Below, one piece after another: positions 4,716-8,813 of a DNA stretch of 8,813 nucleotides; position 1 is the stretch's first letter; every line of letters starts with the position of its first letter. The stretch is from VRUE01 sp035701465 (GTDB lineage: Bacteria; Actinomycetota; Thermoleophilia; Solirubrobacterales; 70-9), in assembly GCA_035701465.1 (NCBI GenBank), contig DASSMU010000083.1, forward strand, positions 1 to 8,813. Reading direction: 5' to 3'. The translations under genes were made by a program, and so were the position numbers. The notes under the pieces were generated by a model. It made no database searches. It had not been told where the DNA came from and worked only from the letters and a program-made list of their open reading frames with translations.

Positions 4716-5744
4716 CTAGGCCGCGGCGCGGACCTTGCGCTCTTCCTCTTCAAACCGACTAATAGCGCTTTCCACCGTCCCCTGACGCTTTTCGAGACGG
4801 GCCGAGAAACTAACGCCGGTCTGATTGCCTGTCGAACGAAGGGATCGAGATTGGATTCGAGCCTGGGTCGTGGCATTGGTGATTCGGACTCGATCGACCC
4901 CGAGCAGCGCAAAGAGGTGCAGGCAGCGCTGCTCGGTTGTGGCCCCGTTGACCAAGTAGGTCAACTTCTCATCAGTCAGCCGGTCGAAGAGCTCAAGCCC
5001 TTCCATTTGCTCCCGCCAATCTTCCGCTCGTCTATAAGTCGACAGGTCAATTGCGACCGTCTCGATCAAAGGATTTTCCCGTATCCAGATGCCGAACCGA
5101 ATCGCGTCCTTTGACGTGATCCAAGCGACTCTCGGGATGGCGCATATTCCGTGCTTCTGGAGGGCTACGAAGTAGAGCAAAGAACGCTTGCTGTTGATCA
5201 TGAACTCAGTGGCAGGCCTAGGTGTATAGGTCGAAAACGATGGGCTGATGACGGCCGAATAGCCAGCAGCGGCTATCTGCTCGATGAGATCAAGGCCACG
5301 CGTCCAAATCTGCTCAAGCAACTTGTCGCGATCAAACATCAACAGATATAGGCGAACGCTGGGCGCCAAGCCAAGGCGCTCGCGCATCTCTGTGGCACTG
5401 AGAACCCCATGCTCTCTGACAACATCGCTGGCACGAAGCATGTAAGCGTCGCCGTGTAGGTATCCCTTCAGCGCACGGCGATTTCGCGCCTGAGGCGTGT
5501 AGGCCCGCAGGTCGAGACTCACCCGAGCTAGCGCTCTTACCGTGTCGAACTCCGGTCCGCCTAGTTCTTCGAGCTCACGAATCGTTTCCGACTTCGAAGG
5601 ATGGGAAACATCGCCCCCTCCAGGCTTATCCGCAGGCCAGATCTCAGGGCAAGCGTACTTCGTGTCGGCAGCACCACAGGTCTCATAAAACGGACACTCA
5701 TCGCAAAGCGAGCTGAGCCTAAAGAGGCTTGGATGTCCGTTCAT
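4716..5744 (-). CDS. DUF4417-like protein with N-terminal four-cysteine cluster
   Basis: The 342-residue product starts at ATG (complement 5742-5744). Residues 14-32 carry C14, C17, C23 and C32 (CxxC-x5-C-x8-C), a likely zinc or iron-sulfur site. The central part, with RLYLLMFDRDKLLEQIW, YSAVISPSFSTYTPRPATEF and KHGICAIPRVAWITSKDAI, matches my memory of DUF4417 proteins: a strand, an SPxFS(x)Y turn, then strand-helix repeats of barrel type. These occur in phages, plasmids and islands and have no established biochemical role. The C-terminus is a charged helix (FEEEERKVRAAA). It lies 12 bp downstream of the 5757-6176 gene on the same strand, so the two form an operon read toward partial tRNA copy B. 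The gene is clearly real; the family assignment is moderate. Confidence 0.7.
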   Translation of the reverse strand: MNGHPSLFRLSSLCDECPFYETCGAADTKYACPEIWPADKPGGGDVSHPSKSETIRELEELGGPEFDTVRALARVSLDLRAYTPQARNRRALKGYLHGDAYMLRASDVVREHGVLSATEMRERLGLAPSVRLYLLMFDRDKLLEQIWTRGLDLIEQIAAAGYSAVISPSFSTYTPRPATEFMINSKRSLLYFVALQKHGICAIPRVAWITSKDAIRFGIWIRENPLIETVAIDLSTYRRAEDWREQMEGLELFDRLTDEKLTYLVNGATTEQRCLHLFALLGVDRVRITNATTQARIQSRSLRSTGNQTGVSFSARLEKRQGTVESAISRFEEEERKVRAAA

Positions 5745-5756
5745 CTGAGCCCATCA

Positions 5757-6176
5757 TCAGTGGTGCCCCCTAACAACCGCGATGCCATGGCCGACCGACG
5801 GATTGATAGCCGCGATTGTGCCGGTCATTTCCCAGTCGTCGCTGAGGCAGTTCTGGATTCCCGCTACTCGTTTATCGACAACGCCAATCTCCCCATCGTC
5901 CCCGACAAGCCGCGGGGGGTTTGAATCGATTAGCCGGATCGTGTCCCCCTTCTTCGGCGCAGCATCGGCGGTGACTTTGAAAGGCAGTCGATGCTCTCTA
6001 GCGCAGTACTCATCCGTGGTGGCGAGAGCCCCGCCGCTGGCCTCAATGCCACTTCCGATTTCAGCGACTGCCGCGAGCAGGCTCCTGCTCTGTGAACTGC
6101 TTTGCCGTGAAACATCCTTGTTGCGATTCAGTCCTCCACCCACGCTTGCTCCTTTCCTCGCAAAATCGAAGGTCAC
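5757..6176 (-). CDS. Hypothetical protein, first gene of minus-strand pair
   Basis: A GTG start (complement 6174-6176) gives 139 residues. The first 45 are Ser/Gly/Gln-rich and probably disordered (SRQSSSQSRSLLAAVAEIGS). The rest is strand-rich: EHRLPFKVTADAAPKKGDTI, then RLIDSNPPRLVGDDGEIGVV, then WEMTGTIAAINPSVGHGIAV, suggesting a small beta-barrel of SH3 or OB type. I do not recognise a family. It sits 12 bp before the DUF4417-like gene and probably shares its promoter in the 141-bp divergent region upstream. Confidence 0.6.
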   Translation of the reverse strand: MTFDFARKGASVGGGLNRNKDVSRQSSSQSRSLLAAVAEIGSGIEASGGALATTDEYCAREHRLPFKVTADAAPKKGDTIRLIDSNPPRLVGDDGEIGVVDKRVAGIQNCLSDDWEMTGTIAAINPSVGHGIAVVRGHH

Positions 6177-6317
6177 GGTAGTGGCGGCCTCGGACGCTCT
6201 ACTGACCTAGGAAGACGTAGCTGGACTAGCTAGCTTCGATTTTGGCCTCGACTTAGCCGCTATCAGCGGGATTTTTGGCGTCAGCCGCTATCCGCGAGCA
6301 GACCTAGGCTGCAAAGG
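6177..6317. promoter_or_regulatory. Divergent intergenic region with direct repeats
   Basis: This 141-bp region separates the minus-strand pair from the plus-strand pair and must hold both promoters. AGCCGCTATCAGCGG (6255-6269) and AGCCGCTATCCGCGA (6283-6297) are direct repeats 28 bp apart, and GACCTAGG occurs at 6204-6211 and 6301-6308. CCGCT-ATC-AGCGG followed by GATTTTT at 6257-6276 could also work as a small terminator or attenuator on the + strand. TAGGCT at 6305-6310, seven bases before ATG 6318, is a candidate -10 box of a leaderless message. Confidence 0.45.
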
Positions 6318-6791
6318 ATGGATGTTCTGAAAAGCGAACTGGGGCGATCGTCCCAAACGTCCAAGGAGCTTGAGCTAGCGCTCAACGAGCAGTACGACGA
6401 GCTCTGCCGGCGACTAGTCGAGCACCGAGAGCGCGCCGAGCTCTTGAAACGTCTCGCAGATCAAGCAGCCTCGCAGGCCGACGCGGACGAGAGGCTGCTG
6501 AACGAGTTGGCCGGCACCCTCGGCGTTGCTTGTCAGCTACGGATCGAGCAGCTGGATCGTCGCCTTCGTGGGCAGCGACTGCAGGAAATTGCGGTCGACA
6601 TCTTGGCTGCCCATCTCAAGCCTGGAGAGAAGGTCCACTACAGACAGTGGTTTGCTTGGGTAGAGGAAAAGGGGTTCAAAGTCGGCGGCAAGGATCCGCT
6701 GGCAACCTTCCTTGGTCAGATCAGCAGATCGCCGCGAGTCGCCTCCGCTGGACGCCGCTCAGGTCTCTACGTGCTCAAAGACGCCGCCTAG
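6318..6791 (+). CDS. Coiled-coil plus HARE-HTH-like winged-helix protein
   Basis: 157 residues. Residues 15-85 are a charged coiled coil (ELELALNEQYDELCRRLVEH and following). Residues 88-153 resemble a winged helix of the HARE-HTH kind: LQEIAVDILAAHLKPGEKVH, YRQWFAWVEEKGFKVGGKDP, then a final wing with ASAGRRSGLYVL. HARE-HTH domains are associated with restriction, chromatin and RNA-polymerase delta-type proteins and are thought to read DNA modification or bind DNA. The ATG has AAAGG directly against it, too close to act as a ribosome site, so leaderless initiation is more likely. The product might regulate the divergent promoters or act in a defence module; neither is shown. Confidence 0.72.
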   Translation: MDVLKSELGRSSQTSKELELALNEQYDELCRRLVEHRERAELLKRLADQAASQADADERLLNELAGTLGVACQLRIEQLDRRLRGQRLQEIAVDILAAHLKPGEKVHYRQWFAWVEEKGFKVGGKDPLATFLGQISRSPRVASAGRRSGLYVLKDAA

Positions 6792-6809
6792 TTATGGCTC
6801 TGCTTCTCG

Positions 6810-6992
6810 ATGAAGGTCTTCGCTAGTGCTGTGCGCCGCCGCGAGAGGCTGATCGGTGTGGCGCTTCGCGAGTTCGATGCAGCCCTCGAATGGGCAGCAA
6901 TGGGCAGCGGAGAGCCTGTTTCTGTCGAATCTGAGCCGAGCGCGGACGACTCACAATCGCCGGACATGGCTCAGCAGAGCCTTTTCCGGTAG
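6810..6992 (+). CDS. 60-aa protein with C-terminal clamp-binding-like motif
   Basis: The ATG lies 18 bp after the previous stop. The N-terminal 30 residues form a basic amphipathic helix (FASAVRRRERLIGVALREFD). The middle is acidic and Ser-rich, and the last residues are AQQSLFR. QQSLF resembles the QL(S/D)LF pentapeptide by which many proteins dock on the bacterial sliding clamp, and its place at the very C-terminus on a disordered tail is typical. The stop is only 3 bp before the intact tRNA-Arg gene, so that tRNA is probably read through from this operon or from a promoter inside it. Small size makes the gene call moderate. Confidence 0.6.
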   Translation: MKVFASAVRRRERLIGVALREFDAALEWAAMGSGEPVSVESEPSADDSQSPDMAQQSLFR

Positions 6993-6995
6993 CCC

Positions 6996-7069
<74 letters not shown>

Positions 7070-7114
7070 CTTCTCAAAGCCGCTTGCAGCGCCAAACGTG
7101 GGGCCAGCAAGGGG

Positions 7115-7468
7115 TCAACTATCGGACTTGGCCTCGTTCCGAATTTCTTCTGCAAGCCGCTCGGCTTCGGGCACCCGCTCCTTGGCCTTGTCAAGCAAGA
7201 CACGCTGTGCGGCCACATTGAGGTTGGCGACTGCGATGAGAAGATGGCTAAGCGCCTCTTCCTCGACGATGAAGTATTTGCCGTTCGCTCGTTGGAGGAT
7301 TCCCGCCGCTTCCAGCGGTTCGATGGCCTTTGTCAGGACGCTAGCTTTCGATCGTGACAGACCAAGGGCGGTCAGCATCTCTCCATGTTTGAGACCAGGT
7401 TCACGGCATAGCTGACGTACGACGGCAAGGCGTAGCTCGCTCCCGAGCGCCTGCAACAATTGCTCCAT
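7115..7468 (-). CDS. ArsR-like winged-helix transcriptional regulator
   Basis: 117 residues from ATG (complement 7466-7468). MEQLLQALGSELRLAVVRQL is the typical first helices of the ArsR/MarR-like fold. The recognition part is EMLTALGLSRSKASVLTKAI, and the wing is LEAAGILQRANGKYFIVEEE. The C-terminal 50 residues are a charged helix, probably for dimerisation. There are no obvious metal-binding cysteines (one Cys only, in RQLCREP), so metal sensing is unlikely. A perfect palindrome 21 bp upstream of the start is its probable operator, which implies self-repression. The gene converges on the tRNA, with 45 bp between them. Confidence 0.82.
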   Translation of the reverse strand: MEQLLQALGSELRLAVVRQLCREPGLKHGEMLTALGLSRSKASVLTKAIEPLEAAGILQRANGKYFIVEEEALSHLLIAVANLNVAAQRVLLDKAKERVPEAERLAEEIRNEAKSDS

Positions 7469-7489
7469 CCGAAGGCCTATCTAGGATCT

Positions 7490-7515
7490 GTTTCCGTGTT
7501 TGGAAACACGGAAAC
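7490..7515. promoter_or_regulatory. 26-bp perfect palindrome, likely operator
   Basis: GTTTCCGTGTTT (7490-7501) and AAACACGGAAAC (7504-7515) are exact reverse complements around a 2-base centre. Within it GTTTCC/GGAAAC half-sites recur as an inner set, so two overlapping dimer sites are possible. It sits 21 bp upstream of the start codon of the ArsR-like gene, where promoter or operator would be. The next + strand gene is more than 200 bp away, so control of that gene is less sure. Confidence 0.75.
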
Positions 7516-7723
7516 TACCGGAGTCAAGGTCCTCGAATGAGCTACCTGCGCACTACAGCGCGGATTTGGCGTCCGGCCGCTACCGTATCGTTGATAGTTT
7601 TGTGCTCTTCGGGAAGGAAAAGCGCCTCCTCGACAAGAAGGCGCAGTTGGGATGCGCGCCCGTTTAATGCTTCCAAAAACAAGATCAATCAGACCTCTCA
7701 GGCGGCGACGCGAAGGGCTTCAC

Positions 7724-7984
7724 ATGGCTGGAGCTGACAGGCCGTTTCTTGGAATGCGGGCATGGGCCGAAGCTCGGTTTCATAAGCCCGCTGATGCGAT
7801 TACGATTGCTGATGTGGAGGCGGTCTTGCCGAGACGAGACGATCTCCCAGATCCCAATCCCCCTCTAGAGGATCCACTAGGCGGACGGGTCCGATACCGC
7901 CTGAAGCCGTGGCCAACTGCGCAGGAGGAAAAGGATCTCGTTCGCCACGCTCGGCATTTTATAGACGAGACCCCTACTAAATAG
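7724..7984 (+). CDS. Small hypothetical protein
   Basis: ATG 7724 has a good Shine-Dalgarno, AAGGG at 7713-7717 with six bases between; the frame is open further upstream to an ATG at 7652, but that part is Arg-rich and less protein-like. The 86 residues include FLGMRAWAEARFHKPADAIT, a Pro/Asp-rich centre (RRDDLPDPNPPLEDPLGG), then VRYRLKPWPTAQEEKDLVRH and a C-terminal helix. No family, membrane segment or catalytic motif is recognised. It may belong to the same accessory region as the genes around it. Confidence 0.55.
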   Translation: MAGADRPFLGMRAWAEARFHKPADAITIADVEAVLPRRDDLPDPNPPLEDPLGGRVRYRLKPWPTAQEEKDLVRHARHFIDETPTK

Positions 7985-8169
7985 GAGCCGTCTGGGCTCA
8001 TGGCTTGTTGAGCGACTAGTCTTTGCAACACCGCCTCCCGGTTCGCCGCTCAGTCAAAGGCAGGCGATCTGACTAGTGAGGCCATTTCAGTAACTGCCGC
8101 TAGTTAGGCGCAGCTGAAGCTAGAAAGTGATTCGCCGGTCGACAGGCCGTTTATGTTCAGCCACACTTT

Positions 8170-8813
8170 ATGCTCTCAGCAGTGGAAATTCGTCGGCTTC
8201 TTCACATCCGTCGTGTCAACGGCGTCTACGTGCGTAACCTGGACCGTCTCGTTTGGATTCTCCGCGAGAAGTACCCCAAAGTTCTTGAGGCAGATCGCCG
8301 GTTTGAGGAGGAAACCGCGTTCCGAAACAAGCTAGGGACCAACAACCTTGTTGATGCCCTCTCCCACATTGGCACGCTGTTTGAGGCTGCCCCAGACTCA
8401 ACGTATGACGATCAGAGGGCCCAGATAACCCTCTTCGAGGACCATCTCCGACGGACCATGATGGAGGCGTGGGAGCAGATGCTGAGCTTCCAAACCGGTG
8501 AGATTGACAAGCTTTGGTACGACCAGTACCTCACACAGGCACGCCCCCTCCAGAACAGCGACGACTTGCCTGGCAGCCCCTCTGCACACCAGCTGGACGC
8601 TAAGCGAAAGCGGTATGTTCGACTTCTCGAACAGGGACGAAGCCATAAGCGTGGGCCAGGTTGGACTGAGTGGGAAAAGGGCACCGATAAGCTCATCGAG
8701 GCCTGCCAGGAAGCTTCGGAGCTTCGAGAGATGCTTCAAGAAGCAATAAAGGCGGCGCGAGGCTTTACTGAACGGCAAATGGACCGGGAAGACGAGGAGC
8801 GGCGGCATAAAGA
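8170..8813 (+). CDS. Unrecognised charged helical protein, 3' end outside window
   Basis: The frame is open from ATG 8170 to the window edge, 214 complete codons with no stop; an in-frame TGA at 8128 fixes the upstream limit. The protein starts MLSAVEIRRLLHIRRVNGVY, followed by LDRLVWILREKYPKVLEADR. It continues with long charged helices such as LREMLQEAIKAARGF and TERQMDREDEERRHK, rich in Glu, Arg, Lys and Trp. It has no signal peptide or membrane helix. The pattern suits a helical scaffold or DNA-associated accessory protein, but no family is recognised. The upstream 185 bp (7985-8169) hold no gene; TATGTT at 8152-8157 is a weak -10 candidate near this start. Confidence 0.7.
   Translation, partial: MLSAVEIRRLLHIRRVNGVYVRNLDRLVWILREKYPKVLEADRRFEEETAFRNKLGTNNLVDALSHIGTLFEAAPDSTYDDQRAQITLFEDHLRRTMMEAWEQMLSFQTGEIDKLWYDQYLTQARPLQNSDDLPGSPSAHQLDAKRKRYVRLLEQGRSHKRGPGWTEWEKGTDKLIEACQEASELREMLQEAIKAARGFTERQMDREDEERRHK

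Noticed and set aside
7537..7737. 66-codon + strand frame, and a second frame (7566-7667) ending in the peptide YRIVDSFVLFGKEKRLLDKK
   Set aside because: The first has a low-complexity Arg/Ser composition. The second looks protein-like but has only a TTG start without a ribosome site; at most it is a gene remnant.
7858..7885. CTCTAGAGGATCC and GGATCCACTAG resemble cloning-vector polylinker sequence
   Set aside because: They lie within a continuous coding frame with normal sequence on both sides and no further vector sequence, so chance is more likely.
8398..8808. Minus-strand open frames at the right end
   Set aside because: They oppose the long + strand frame from 8170, whose charged helical protein is far more plausible.

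Overview
The window looks like a piece of an actinobacterial chromosome, most likely from the Thermoleophilia/Solirubrobacterales lineage. This is an inference from the very GC-rich left third, frequent GTG/TTG starts, tight TGATG- and TTGA-type gene overlaps, few Shine-Dalgarno sequences, and the slipin then GalT-like gene order. No rRNA or other definitive marker is present.

Left part (1-2808), chromosome-like and very GC-rich, all on the + strand and tightly packed: the C-terminus of a slipin (SPFH/band 7) protein, a GalT-like nucleotidyltransferase carrying a 49-bp near-perfect palindrome inside its coding sequence, a conserved-looking protein of unknown function, and a two-gene unit made of a small partner protein and a DUF6036-type nucleotidyltransferase.

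Middle part (about 2809-7069), accessory and visibly less GC-rich: a second small-protein plus nucleotidyltransferase pair (toxin-antitoxin-like), then two cassettes bounded by copies of the 5' half of a tRNA-Arg(CCT) gene. Partial copies lie at 3505-3543 and 4539-4577, and the only complete tRNA lies at 6996-7069. Similarity to the tRNA runs from its 5' end through the seven-base anticodon loop and then breaks. Downstream of both partial copies is a related block of about 168 bp that ends in a hairpin at almost the same offset. The simplest reading is repeated site-specific integration at the anticodon loop, with each insertion supplying a new 5' half of the tRNA. The first cassette carries a TA-like gene pair. 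The second carries a minus-strand pair (a DUF4417-like protein with four N-terminal cysteines and a small protein), then a plus-strand coiled-coil/winged-helix protein and a 60-aa protein ending in a clamp-binding-like motif. No recombinase gene lies in either cassette.

Right part (7070-8813): a minus-strand ArsR-like winged-helix regulator with a perfect 26-bp palindrome just upstream of its start, a small unrecognised protein, and the 5' portion of an unrecognised, highly charged protein that runs off the window.
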